Source: Reyranella sp. (GTDB lineage: Bacteria; Pseudomonadota; Alphaproteobacteria; Reyranellales; Reyranellaceae). From it: a DNA stretch of 43,867 nucleotides. Under the pieces are notes generated by a model. The model saw only the letters and a program-made list of their open reading frames with translations, searched no databases and was not told where the DNA came from. Of this stretch, positions 27,337-37,395 are shown piece by piece (position 1 is the first letter of the stretch; the number at the start of each line of letters is the position of its first letter). A program made the position numbers and the translations under genes. The stretch lies in contig NZ_SCVH01000162.1 of NCBI RefSeq assembly GCF_004296935.1, forward strand, positions 1 through 43,867, in the 5' to 3' direction.

Positions 27337-28980
27337 ATGCCTGATGCTTCACACGCTCCATCTTCTCGCGAGCTCGATGTCGCCATCGTCGGCGGCGGCC
27401 TGGGCGGGCTCTACGCCATTCACCGCCTGCGCGGCATGGGCCTCAAGGTCCGTGCCTACGAGGCCGGCTCCGGCGTCGGCGGCACCTGGTTCTGGAACCG
27501 CTATCCCGGCGCGCGCTGCGACGTGGAAAGCCTCGAGTATTCCTACAGCTTCTCCGACGAGCTGCAGCAGGAATGGAAGTGGCCGGAGCGCTACGGCAAC
27601 CAGCCCGAGATCCTGCAGTACATCAATCATGTCGCCGACCGCTTCGACCTGCGCCGCGACGTGCAGCTCGACACCCGCATCGTCTCGGCGCTGTTCGATC
27701 AGAAGACCGGCCTGTGGATGCTGCGCACCGACAAAGGCGAAGAGGTGCGCGCCCGCTATTGCGTGATGGCGGCGGGCAACCTGTCGACGCCGCGCGTGCC
27801 CGACTTCAAGGGCATCCATGACTTCAAGGGCAAGTGGTACCATTCCGGCCTGTGGCCGCACGAGGGCGTCGACTTCACCGGCTTGCGCGTAGGCGTGGTC
27901 GGCACCGGCTCGTCGGGCGTGCAGATGATCCCGCTGATCGCGCGGCAGGCCGAACATCTCACCGTCTTCCAGCGCACTGCCAACTTCAGCCTGCCGGCGC
28001 GCAACGGCCCGATGGAGCCGGAGCGCGAAAGCCGCCACAAGGCCGACTATCCTGCCCGTCGGCGCGCCGCCTATGACACGCCGTTCGCGATCGGCGGCTA
28101 CCCGAAGCCCACCAAGTCGGCGCTGGAAGCCACCGAAGAGGAACGCAACGCCGCCTACGAGGCCAAATGGCAGGAGGGCGGCAGCATCAGCTACCTCTAT
28201 GCCTACACCGACCTGCTGGTGAACAAGCAGGCCAACGACACCGCCTCGGAGTTCGTGCGCAACAAGATCCGCGGCATGGTGAAGGATCCGGTGACGGCCG
28301 AGCTGCTGGCGCCCAAGGACCACCCGATCGGCACCAAGCGGCTGTGCCTCGATACCGGCTACTACGAGACTTATAACCGGGCGAACGTCACCCTGGTCGA
28401 TGTGCGCAGCGATCCGATCGCCGAGATCACGCCGACGGGACTGCGCACGGGCAAGAAGGAATTCGAGCTCGACGCCATCGTCTTCGCCACCGGCTTCGAC
28501 GCCATGACCGGCGCCTTGCGCGAGATCGACATCCGCACCTCGGACGGCGCCGTGCTGGCCGACAAGTGGGCGGGCGGGCCCCTCACCTATCTCGGCCTGA
28601 TGGTCGCGGGCTTTCCCAACATGTTCGTGGTCACCGGCCCCGGCAGCCCCGGGGTGAAGACGCAGATGATCGCCTCGATCGAACAGCACGTCGACTGGAT
28701 CGCCGGCTGCCTCGATCACCTGCACAAGCAGCAGCTCGATCGCATCGAGCCCGCGGAGCAGGCCGAGAGCGACTGGGTCGGCCACGTCAACGCCGTGGCC
28801 GACAGCACGCTCTATCCGCTGGCCAATTCCTGGTATGTCGGCGCCAACATCCCGGGCAAGCCGCGCGTGTTCATGCCTTATGTCGGCGGCTTCGACCGCT
28901 ACAAGCGGCGTTGCGACGAGGTTGCCTCCAGCGGCTACGAAGGCTTCACCCTCTCCCGCCGCGGCGTCGCCGTCGCTTGA
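27337..28980 (+). CDS. Baeyer-Villiger-type flavin monooxygenase
   Basis: A 547-residue FAD- and NADPH-dependent monooxygenase. It has the N-terminal FAD Rossmann motif GGGLGG (VAIVGGGLGGLYA), GVGGTWFWNRYPGARCD, the Baeyer-Villiger fingerprint FKGKWYHSGLWP, the second Rossmann motif GTGSSG (VGVVGTGSSGVQMIP) and FATGFD near the end. These enzymes insert oxygen next to a ketone, forming esters or lactones (for example cyclohexanone and steroid monooxygenases). The start at 27337 follows TTGGAGG; the frame extends upstream but into the divergent DUF3617 gene. Its last 35 bases overlap the convergent ClC gene. Confidence 0.93.
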   Translation: MPDASHAPSSRELDVAIVGGGLGGLYAIHRLRGMGLKVRAYEAGSGVGGTWFWNRYPGARCDVESLEYSYSFSDELQQEWKWPERYGNQPEILQYINHVADRFDLRRDVQLDTRIVSALFDQKTGLWMLRTDKGEEVRARYCVMAAGNLSTPRVPDFKGIHDFKGKWYHSGLWPHEGVDFTGLRVGVVGTGSSGVQMIPLIARQAEHLTVFQRTANFSLPARNGPMEPERESRHKADYPARRRAAYDTPFAIGGYPKPTKSALEATEEERNAAYEAKWQEGGSISYLYAYTDLLVNKQANDTASEFVRNKIRGMVKDPVTAELLAPKDHPIGTKRLCLDTGYYETYNRANVTLVDVRSDPIAEITPTGLRTGKKEFELDAIVFATGFDAMTGALREIDIRTSDGAVLADKWAGGPLTYLGLMVAGFPNMFVVTGPGSPGVKTQMIASIEQHVDWIAGCLDHLHKQQLDRIEPAEQAESDWVGHVNAVADSTLYPLANSWYVGANIPGKPRVFMPYVGGFDRYKRRCDEVASSGYEGFTLSRRGVAVA

Positions 28981-30376
28981 TCCGGGTGCGGGCCGCGCGC
29001 GGCTTGTCGTCGGTGCCGACCGGCGAGGATGTCTCCGTCGGGTCCGCCGGCGGCGGCGTCTGGCCCGCGAGGCGCAGCGTGCGCTCCAGCAGCAGTTCGT
29101 AGATCGGCCGACCGCCCAGCCAGTCGGAGACGACATGCGCGGTGACGCAGGTCACGAGCAGCGGCAGGATCAGCCCATAGGCCCCCGTCAATTCGACCGC
29201 CAGCACGACGCCGACCAGCGGCGCGCGGATGGTGGCGGCGAACAGCCCGCCCATGGCGGCGATGGCGACGGCCGCCGCCATCGACGGCGGCACAGCCACG
29301 CCGCCTGAAGCCAGCGCGCCTTCCATCAGTATGGCGATGCCGAGGCCGACCGTGGTGGCGAGCGCCAGCATCGGCGAGAAGATGCCGCCCGGCACGCCGA
29401 CCGGATAGCTCGCCATGGTGCCGGCGAAGCGCAGCACGGCGACCAGCGCCAGGGTGGCGAGCGGCAGGTCGCGCGCCACCAGATGCGGGATCAGCAGTTC
29501 GCCGCCGCCGACCGCTTCGGGCAGCACGATGGCGAGCGCGCCGACCGCGGCGCCGACGACCAGGGCCGGCACGAAGGGCACGCGGCGGAAGGTGGCGGCC
29601 GTCCAGTCGAGCGCGCCCACGAGGCTGCGGTTGAACACGACGCCGAGGCCGCCGAGGCCGGCACCCAGCAGCACGAAGGCCGGCAGCAGCCAGAGCGGCT
29701 GTTCCAGGGCTTCGATGCGCATCGGCGGCGCGGTGCCGCCGACCAGGCCCATGCCCATGGCGCTCGCGGCCGAGGCGCAGATGACTCCGACATAGGAACG
29801 GAAGGTGTAGCGGAACTGCTTGCGCGTTTCCTCGACGATGAAAAGGATCGCCGCCAGTGGCGCGTTGAAGGCGGCAGCGAGGCCGGCCGCGGCGCCGGCC
29901 GCCAGCAGGCCGCGCATGTCGTCGCGGTCGAGCTTCAGCATCTCGGCCATGGCGGCGGCGATCGCGGCGCCCATGTGGATGGTCGGGCCCTCGCGACCCG
30001 CCACCATCCCGGACGAGAGGCCGAGCACGCCGCCCACGAACTTGACCGGCAGGATGCGGCGCCAGCGCACGGTGCGCAGCCCCTCCATCGCGCCCTCGAT
30101 TTCCTGCACGCCGCTGCCGGCGGCCTCGGGTGCGAAGCGGCGCGTCAGGGCGAAGGCGAGAAGCAGCCCGGTCGCGGCGATCGCCGCGGCCATCAGGATC
30201 GTCTCGGTGCCGCTGCCGAAGCGCGCGACCAGCCAGGCCGGCCAGCGCAGCAACGCATCGACGGTGAGATGGAAGGCCGCCCCGACGATGCCCCCGGCCA
30301 GGCCACAGAAGCCGGCAATGAAATAGAAGGCGGCGTCGGAAACACGCGAACCCGTCGGTCGGCCGGAAGACTCCAT
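28946..30376 (-). CDS. ClC-family chloride channel or H+/Cl- antiporter
   Basis: A 476-residue inner-membrane protein with about a dozen hydrophobic segments. ClC signature loops are present: GSGVQEIE for GSGIP, GMVAGREGPTIHMG with the gating Glu, and GVPGGIFSPMLA for GxFxP. A Glu pair in LFIVEETRK is near the proton-glutamate position seen in antiporters. The C-terminus is an unusual basic tail (about 35 residues ending in RIKRRRRRGGRG), encoded where the gene overlaps the monooxygenase gene on the other strand. The start at 30376 gives a normal N-terminus; the frame is open upstream. Confidence 0.92.
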   Translation of the reverse strand: MESSGRPTGSRVSDAAFYFIAGFCGLAGGIVGAAFHLTVDALLRWPAWLVARFGSGTETILMAAAIAATGLLLAFALTRRFAPEAAGSGVQEIEGAMEGLRTVRWRRILPVKFVGGVLGLSSGMVAGREGPTIHMGAAIAAAMAEMLKLDRDDMRGLLAAGAAAGLAAAFNAPLAAILFIVEETRKQFRYTFRSYVGVICASAASAMGMGLVGGTAPPMRIEALEQPLWLLPAFVLLGAGLGGLGVVFNRSLVGALDWTAATFRRVPFVPALVVGAAVGALAIVLPEAVGGGELLIPHLVARDLPLATLALVAVLRFAGTMASYPVGVPGGIFSPMLALATTVGLGIAILMEGALASGGVAVPPSMAAAVAIAAMGGLFAATIRAPLVGVVLAVELTGAYGLILPLLVTCVTAHVVSDWLGGRPIYELLLERTLRLAGQTPPPADPTETSSPVGTDDKPRAARTRIKRRRRRGGRG

Positions 30377-30428
30377 GCGCCGAGAGTATCCAAGTCGGGA
30401 GGATTTGTCGGAGTGAATGTAACGCCTT

Positions 30429-31373
30429 CTATAGCGCGCGCGGCTTCTTCTCCGGCGCGCCAAGAGCGATCGACAGCGTCAACCAGGCGTTCCAGCCATA
30501 GGGCCGGTTCTGGGCCGCGAACTCGTAGTAGGCCCGGGCACTGAGCGTGCCCTCGCGCCCGCCCAGGGAAAAGTCGTAGCCGACCTGCGGCCCGACCCCC
30601 GCCACGCGCCCCAGGAAGGGACCCAGCACCGCGCCCGCGCCGCTGTCGCCGGTGATCTGGTTGTAGAAGTAGCCCGCGACCCCGGCATAGAACCTGTCGT
30701 TGAGGTACTGGGAGGCCGACAGGTCGAGATGCAGGTCGATGCCGGTCTGGTAGGCGGTGTTCGGGTTCATGAAATTGTAGGTGAGGCCCAGAACGGCAGA
30801 GAACTCGTGGCCCTTCGCCTCGTCGAAGTAGGTGTAGCCCGCCCCGCCGTCGACCGCCCAGTAACCGAGCCCCGTCGTCGCCAGCCGCGACGGGTCGTAG
30901 CCGCCGACCGGAACGTTGGCCGCCGCGTAGGCCATGAAATTGTGCGCGCCCACGGTCCATTTCTGGGTGGCACTCGGGGAGAGATCGCCCACCGCCGTCA
31001 TCGAATCCGAAAACGTCGTTCCCGGGTCGGCCGCCGTGTAGTTGCCCATCAGGAACGTGACGCTGAGCTCGAGCTGGCCGCCCAGCCCCGGCGTCGCCAG
31101 CGCATAGGTCGGCGTCACCGAGAGGAAGTTCGACGACGTATTGAGCCCGGACGTGACGTTGCTGCCGCGCGTGACGTTGAGCGTCGGGTCGGTGTTCGCG
31201 GTGGCGTGATAGTAGCTCGTCTCGACCGTGAAGCCGCGGGCCACCGGCACCGCGGCCTGGGCGGCAAAGGAACCGGGCAGCCAGAAGCCGGAGCCGCCCT
31301 CGTCGGCCCGCGCTTCAGGGGCGGACGCAGACATGAAGACGGCCGTCGCGAGGCATGCGACGGCCGCTTTCAT
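30429..31373 (-). CDS. Outer-membrane channel, MetA-pathway-of-phenol-degradation type (PF13557-like)
   Basis: A 314-residue barrel-like protein with a signal peptide ([21 protein letters not shown]). Alternating beta strands run throughout (for example [28 protein letters not shown] and [25 protein letters not shown]), as in proteins of the phenol-degradation/SphA group thought to carry hydrophobic compounds across the outer membrane. It lies 19 bases after the ABC binding-protein gene on the same strand, so it is probably the outer-membrane partner of that importer. Confidence 0.82.
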   Translation of the reverse strand: MKAAVACLATAVFMSASAPEARADEGGSGFWLPGSFAAQAAVPVARGFTVETSYYHATANTDPTLNVTRGSNVTSGLNTSSNFLSVTPTYALATPGLGGQLELSVTFLMGNYTAADPGTTFSDSMTAVGDLSPSATQKWTVGAHNFMAYAAANVPVGGYDPSRLATTGLGYWAVDGGAGYTYFDEAKGHEFSAVLGLTYNFMNPNTAYQTGIDLHLDLSASQYLNDRFYAGVAGYFYNQITGDSGAGAVLGPFLGRVAGVGPQVGYDFSLGGREGTLSARAYYEFAAQNRPYGWNAWLTLSIALGAPEKKPRAL

Positions 31374-31392
31374 TCCCTTGGGTCTCGGCAGG

Positions 31393-33093
31393 CTACTTGT
31401 CGAGCCAGAAGGTATCGAGCCGCACGACGTCGTAGATGCCGAAGTAATCCTTCGGATTGTGGCCCTTCACGTAGTTGTACCAGCCGTCGTTGATCTTCTC
31501 CCACGACATCGGCAGCAACGGGGGATCTTCCTCCATGATGGCCTCGGCCTGACGGATCAGGTCGAGACGCTTCTTGGCGTCGACCTCGCGGTCGATCTGC
31601 GGCAGGAGCGCGATGAACCTCGGATTGTCCCAGGCCGAGTAGTTCTGCGGACCGCCCTTGCCGTACCAGGCGTTGAAATAGTCGGACGGGTCGAGCAGCG
31701 TCGACACGATGGCGCCGATGGCGAGGTCGAACTTGCCGGAACGGACGTCGTCGAACCACACCGATTCGACGGCGGTGCGGATGTTGGTCTGCACGTTGAG
31801 GGTCTGCTGCAGCATCGCCTGGATGGCCTGCGACCACAGCTTGAAGCTCGCGACCTCACGCACCAGGTAGTCGAGCCCGGTGATGCCCTTCTCGTAGCCC
31901 GCCGCCTTCATCAGCGCCTTGGCCTCCTTGATCGAGGCGGTCGGGTCGGGCTGGTAGCCCAGCCGCTTGCTGAGTTCCGCCTTGGGCGTGGCGAAGTCCG
32001 AGAACGGGTAGATGAAGCCGCCGACCATCATCGGCGCGATGTCCTTCACCACGTCGACCAGCACCGGCTTGTCGAGCACGAGATGGAAAGCGCGGCGGAC
32101 CCGGGGATCGTCCAGCGGCTTCTTCTTGTTGTTCATCCAGGTCGCCTGGATGACGCTCTGGTAGAAGTCGGCGCCGGACATGCCCGGCGTCGCCTTGACC
32201 TTGCGCAGCGAGCCGGGATCCAGCAGGCGGGCATAGTCGACGCGACCCGACAGCAGCGCGGAGCCGAGCTCGGGCGAAAACGGCAGCGCGTGATAGAACT
32301 CGACGCCGTCGAGATAGGGCAGGCCCTTGTTCCAGTAGTTCTTCCACTTCTCCATCACCCAGATCTCGGCCTCGACGCGGCGCTGGCTCTTGAACGGGCC
32401 GGTGCCGGGGATGTCGACGACGCGGCGCAGGTTGTAGCCGTTGTCCTCCAGCGTCTTCCTGCGCACGATGCCGTTCCAGCCGCTGGCGAGCGCGCCCATG
32501 ATGAAGGCGGGCGGCCGGGGCTCGGCGAGCTTGAACTGCACGGTGTACTTGTCGGGCGTGGTGATCTCGCTCACCGCCGCGAACAGCGTGCTGCGCGGGA
32601 TGCTGATGCCCTGCGGCGGCTTGGCGATGCGGTCGAAGGTGGCCTTGACGTCGTCCGAGGTCATCTCGGCGCCGTCATGGAACTGCACGTCCTTGCGCAG
32701 CATGAAGGTGTAGGTCTTGCCGTCCTTGGCGATGTCCCAGCTGTGCGCCAGGTCGGGAATGATGGTCTGGCCGCTGTCGCGCGGATCGCGCCGGATCAGG
32801 TTGTCGAACATGCAACCCTGGCTGCCCAGGCTGTTGATGGTACCCGACTGGTGGAAGTCGAAATGCGGCGGCCGGCTGGTGATGCCGTACTTCAGCACGC
32901 CGCCCGATTTCGCGTTGGGCTCGGCGGCCCGGAGCTGGAACTTCGAGCCGTCGTACTGCATGGGCACGCCCTGCGCCCAAGCATGGAACGGCAGGCCGAA
33001 GGCGCCCGCTCCGCCCAGGGCGCCCATGGCGGCGGCACCCTTTACGAAGTTTCGACGATTTACGCGGGAACGCTTGGAATCATACTCCGTCAT
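31393..33093 (-). CDS. Tat-exported ABC transporter substrate-binding protein (SBP_bac_5 family)
   Basis: A 566-residue periplasmic solute-binding protein. The twin-arginine signal ([17 protein letters not shown], ending HAWAQG) occupies residues about 13-40. The mature part has the family's [23 protein letters not shown] and [12 protein letters not shown] segments. The start at 33093 follows GGGAGGAAG; an ATG five codons earlier overlaps that site and is less likely. Its likely partners are the divergent ATPases at 33202-35216 and the permeases at 35362-37217, giving a complete importer. The substrate is unknown. Confidence 0.93.
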   Translation of the reverse strand: MTEYDSKRSRVNRRNFVKGAAAMGALGGAGAFGLPFHAWAQGVPMQYDGSKFQLRAAEPNAKSGGVLKYGITSRPPHFDFHQSGTINSLGSQGCMFDNLIRRDPRDSGQTIIPDLAHSWDIAKDGKTYTFMLRKDVQFHDGAEMTSDDVKATFDRIAKPPQGISIPRSTLFAAVSEITTPDKYTVQFKLAEPRPPAFIMGALASGWNGIVRRKTLEDNGYNLRRVVDIPGTGPFKSQRRVEAEIWVMEKWKNYWNKGLPYLDGVEFYHALPFSPELGSALLSGRVDYARLLDPGSLRKVKATPGMSGADFYQSVIQATWMNNKKKPLDDPRVRRAFHLVLDKPVLVDVVKDIAPMMVGGFIYPFSDFATPKAELSKRLGYQPDPTASIKEAKALMKAAGYEKGITGLDYLVREVASFKLWSQAIQAMLQQTLNVQTNIRTAVESVWFDDVRSGKFDLAIGAIVSTLLDPSDYFNAWYGKGGPQNYSAWDNPRFIALLPQIDREVDAKKRLDLIRQAEAIMEEDPPLLPMSWEKINDGWYNYVKGHNPKDYFGIYDVVRLDTFWLDK

Positions 33094-33201
33094 CGCACTT
33101 CCTCCCATTTGGTCTTTTGCAGACCGAGCACAGTATGCTCTGATGGCTTGTCCATCTTGTTCTGTGGACCAAAGGCTAACACGATAAAATCAAGGGAGTC
33201 G

Positions 33202-34208
<1,007 letters not shown>

Positions 34209-34212
<4 letters not shown>

Positions 34213-35216
34213 GTGCTCCCCTCCTCGAAGTCTCCGGCCTGAAGAAGCACTTCCCGATCCACAAGGGCGTGTTCAGCCGCGTCTCGGGCCACGTCTACGC
34301 CGTCGACGGCGTGTCGTTCCGATTGGAGCGCGGCGAGACCCTGGGCCTGGTCGGCGAAAGCGGCTGCGGCAAGTCGACGGTCGGCCGCACGCTCCTGAAA
34401 CTGCTCGAGCCGACCGGCGGCACCATCCGCGTCGGCGGCGAGGACATCACCGGGCTCGACGCCCAGCACATGCTGCCCTACCGGCGGCGCATGCAGATGA
34501 TCTACCAGGATCCCTACGCCTCGCTGAACCCGCGCATGACGGCGGGCGAGATCGTGGGCGAGCCGCTGATCATCCACGATGTCGGCACGCCCGCCGAGCG
34601 CCGCCAGCGCGTCGCCTACCTGTTCGAGCGCGTCGGCCTCCGGCCGGCGGCCATGCTCTCCTACCCGCACGAATTCTCCGGCGGCCAGCGCCAGCGCATC
34701 GGCATCGCCCGCGCGCTCGCCTTGAGCCCCGAGCTGATCGTGGGCGACGAGCCGGTGTCGGCGCTCGACGTCTCGATCCAGGCCCAGATCATCAACCTGC
34801 TGATCGACCTGCAGGAGGAGTTCAAGCTCTCCTACCTGTTCGTCGCCCACGACCTCGCCGTGGTCGAGCACATCAGCCATCGCGTCGCGGTGATGTATCT
34901 CGGCCGCATCGTCGAGATGACCGACAAGAAGAGCCTGTTCGAGATGCCGCTGCATCCCTACTCCGAGGCGCTCCTCTCGGCGGTGCCGATCCCCAAGTCG
35001 GGCATGCGCGGCCGCAAGCGCGTGATCCTCACCGGCGACGTGCCGAGCCCGATCAATCCGCCGCCGGGCTGCCACTTCCACACCCGCTGCCCCTACGCCA
35101 TGCCACGCTGCAAGGTCGACGTGCCGACCCTCGCCGAGGTCAAGCCCGGCCACTGGGCCTCGTGCCACCTGCACGACGGCGGTGTGACGTTCCCGCTGAA
35201 GGCCCCGGCGGCTTAG
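34209..35216 (+). CDS. Dipeptide-type ABC transporter ATPase (DppF-like)
   Basis: A 335-residue ATPase that pairs with the DppD-like subunit. Walker A is GESGCGKST, the Q-loop is [11 protein letters not shown], the signature is [15 protein letters not shown], Walker B is [12 protein letters not shown] and the switch His is FVAHDLA. The C-terminal cysteines in [18 protein letters not shown] are kept. The ATG overlaps the TGA of the preceding gene. The gene ends against a large palindrome and faces the permease pair. Confidence 0.95.
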
Positions 35217-35227
35217 CGAAAGACTCC

Positions 35228-35351
35228 CCTCCCCATTCAAATGGGGAGGTGTCGGCCTCATAGGCCGACGGAGGGGTCGGAAATCCCCGTTGCGGCCCAT
35301 GACCCCTCCGTCAGCGTAAGACGCTGACACCTCCCCATTTGAATGGGGAGG
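35228..35351. repeat. Nested inverted repeat (124 bases) between convergent importer genes
   Basis: The outer 26-base arms (35228-35253 and 35326-35351) are exact reverse complements; each arm is itself a hairpin (CTCCCCATT-CA-AATGGGGAG). Inside lie two further 8-base-stem hairpins (35251-35269 and 35310-35328) and a 12-base inverted pair (35267-35278 with 35301-35312). It sits between the DppF stop and the DppC stop, where it could stop transcription from both sides. The CTCCCC...GGGGAG...GACGGAGGGG composition resembles dispersed palindromes familiar from alphaproteobacterial intergenic regions. Confidence 0.92.
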
Positions 35352-35361
35352 AGGATGAGTC

Positions 35362-36264
35362 TCAGACCGACCCGCGCAGCCTGGGATCGAGCATGTCGCG
35401 GATGCCGTCGCCCAGCAGGTTGAAGGCGAGCACGGTCAAGGTGATGGCGGCACCGGGGAAGAACACCAGCCACCACGGCGGCACCAGGCCGGAGTTGAGC
35501 GCATCCGACAGCATGTTGCCCCAGGTGGGATTGGGTGGCGGGATGCCGACGCCCAGGAAGCCCAGGGACGCCTCGATGACGATGGCGACGCCGAGATGGG
35601 TGGTGGCGAGAATGAGATAGGGCGCCACGCATTGCGGCAGGATGTGGCGGAACATCAGGCGCTTGTGCGAGGCGCCGAGCCCGCGCGCCGCCTCGACGTA
35701 TTGCATCTCCTTGAGCGACAGCACGACCGAGCGGATGACGCGGCCGCCGAACGGGATGCGCGTGACGGCAATGGCCACGATCACCGTGCCGAGGCCACCT
35801 CCGAGCGCCATGGCGATCGCCATCGCCAATATCAGGTCGGGGAAGGATTGCAGGAATTCGATCAGCCGCTGGCTGAACATGTCGAAGCGGCCGCCGAAAT
35901 AGCCGCAGGCCAGCCCCCACAGCGCGCCCAGGGTGGTGCCGAACAGGACTGCGCCAAACGCCACGGTGAGCGAGGCCTGGCTGCCGTAGATCACGCGGCT
36001 GAGCGTATCGCGGCCGATCTGGTCGGTGCCGAACCAGTGCTTTTCATCCGGCGGCTTCTGCATGGCGCGGAAGTCCGACTTCAGCGGCGGATAGGGCGCG
36101 ATGACGGGGGCCGCGACCGACATGACGACGATGGCGGCGGCAACGCAGCCCCAGAAGGCCGAGAGCGGCGCGCTGCGGAAGAAGCGGCGGACTCCGGCCA
36201 GGAAAGTCCTGAGCCGCGAGGGCGCCACGGGCAGCGACGGATCGAGGGGAGAGGTGACGGTCAT
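35362..36264 (-). CDS. Dipeptide-type ABC transporter permease (DppC-like)
   Basis: A 300-residue inner-membrane permease. The N-terminal helix (LSAFWGCVAAAIVVMSVAAPVIAPY) is followed by the diagnostic HWFGTDQIGRDTLSRVIYGSQASL of DppC/OppC. The EAA loop is at YVEAARGLGASHKRLMFRHILP, and the C-terminal region has EASLGFLGVGIPPPNPTWGNML and LLGDGIRDMLDPRLR. Its ATG overlaps the DppB stop (ATGA at 36261-36264). It pairs with the DppB-like protein to form the channel. Confidence 0.95.
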   Translation of the reverse strand: MTVTSPLDPSLPVAPSRLRTFLAGVRRFFRSAPLSAFWGCVAAAIVVMSVAAPVIAPYPPLKSDFRAMQKPPDEKHWFGTDQIGRDTLSRVIYGSQASLTVAFGAVLFGTTLGALWGLACGYFGGRFDMFSQRLIEFLQSFPDLILAMAIAMALGGGLGTVIVAIAVTRIPFGGRVIRSVVLSLKEMQYVEAARGLGASHKRLMFRHILPQCVAPYLILATTHLGVAIVIEASLGFLGVGIPPPNPTWGNMLSDALNSGLVPPWWLVFFPGAAITLTVLAFNLLGDGIRDMLDPRLRGSV

Positions 36265-37217
36265 CGGTAACGGATCCGGGGATCGAGCAGGGCGATGGCG
36301 AGGTCGACCAGGATGTTCAGCACCACGAACACCACGGCATAGAGGAACACCAGGTTCTGCATGACGAAGACGTCGCGCTCGCTGACGGCCGTGAACATGG
36401 CGAAGCCCAGTCCCGGCGTGCCGAAGGCGCGCTCGACCGGGATCGAGCCCGCCAGCACCAGCCCCATCAGCACGCCCGACAGCGTGATCACCGGCAGCAT
36501 GGCGTTGGGCAGCGCGTGCAGCGAGATCACCAGCCGGCCGTTCAGCCCCTTGGCGCGGGCCGTCCGGACATAGTCTTCCCGGATCACTTCCAGCAGGCTG
36601 GAGCGCGCCATGCGCGCGATATAGGCCGCCTGCCCCAGGCCCAGCACGATCGCCGGGCCGATCACGATCTGCAGGTTGGCGATCGGATCGACGAACAGCG
36701 CCGCGCCCGCCATCGGCGCGCGGTAGCCGAACCAGAACAGCAGCCCCAGCACGATCAGCATGCCGATCCAGAAGCCCGGCACCGCCAAAAACAAGATGCT
36801 GACGAAGCGCACGGCGCTGTCGGCCAGGCTGTTGGGCTTGAGCGCGCTCACGATCGCCACCGGGATGCCCACGACCCACGAGATCAGGACCGACAGCAGC
36901 GCGATCTCGGCGGTGAGCGGGCCGCGCCGCAGGATCATGTCGGCAACATTCTCGGAGCGGAAGAACGAGCGGCCGAAGTTGCCGGCCAGGATGGCCTTCA
37001 CCCAGTCGAAATACTGCACCCACAGCGGATCGCTGAGGCCGAGGTCCTTCATGAAGTTGGCGCGCTGCTCCTCGGTGAGCTTGGTCATGCCCTCGGGCCC
37101 GAAGATCGCCACCAGCGGATCGCCGGGCAGGATACGCATGACCACGAAGACCATGATCGACACGCCGACGATCGTCAGCGCCCCGAAGGCCAGCCGTCGC
37201 GCAATATAACTATACAA
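36261..37217 (-). CDS. Dipeptide-type ABC transporter permease (DppB-like)
   Basis: A 318-residue inner-membrane permease with the DppB-type start (YIARRLAFGALTIVGVSIMVFVVMRILPGDP), six hydrophobic spans, the EAA loop YVRTARAKGLNGRLVISLHALPNAMLP and the terminal ALLDPRIRYR. It is the first gene of the permease pair. A nested palindrome (37321-37385) lies about 100 bases upstream; the promoter must lie within the 104 bases between that element and the ATG, or transcription comes through from the acyl-CoA-dehydrogenase-like gene. It is similar in layout to the permease at 112-1074. Confidence 0.95.
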   Translation of the reverse strand: MYSYIARRLAFGALTIVGVSIMVFVVMRILPGDPLVAIFGPEGMTKLTEEQRANFMKDLGLSDPLWVQYFDWVKAILAGNFGRSFFRSENVADMILRRGPLTAEIALLSVLISWVVGIPVAIVSALKPNSLADSAVRFVSILFLAVPGFWIGMLIVLGLLFWFGYRAPMAGAALFVDPIANLQIVIGPAIVLGLGQAAYIARMARSSLLEVIREDYVRTARAKGLNGRLVISLHALPNAMLPVITLSGVLMGLVLAGSIPVERAFGTPGLGFAMFTAVSERDVFVMQNLVFLYAVVFVVLNILVDLAIALLDPRIRYR

Positions 37218-37320
37218 GGGCCAGGCCCATCGACGCGTCTCCCGGGTGCGCGCCTCTGCGGGCGCTCGATCCTCGCCGCCATCATAGGGCGGCTTCGGGC
37301 CGCAAAGCGACTCTCATGTG

Positions 37321-37385
37321 CTGGGAGCGCGCCACTCCAGTGGCGCATCATGACCTTGAGCGCCACTGGAGTGGCGCGCTCCCAG
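37321..37385. repeat. Nested inverted repeat with 26-base arms upstream of the permease pair
   Basis: Arms at 37321-37346 and 37360-37385 are exact reverse complements around a 13-base loop. Each arm is also a hairpin (GCGCCACT-CC-AGTGGCGC in the left arm). It begins 11 bases after the stop of the acyl-CoA-dehydrogenase-like gene and could end its transcript or protect its 3' end. No U-tract follows on the minus strand. Confidence 0.92.
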
Positions 37386-37395
37386 CCATGACTCC

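Noticed and set aside
27349-29136. Long minus-strand open frame opposite the Baeyer-Villiger-type monooxygenase
   Set aside because: It is the mirror of a gene with intact FAD, NADPH and fingerprint motifs.
35228-37385. The two nested palindromes considered as ends of one composite mobile element
   Set aside because: Their sequences differ, and the genes between them are the permeases of a coherent importer with no transposase.
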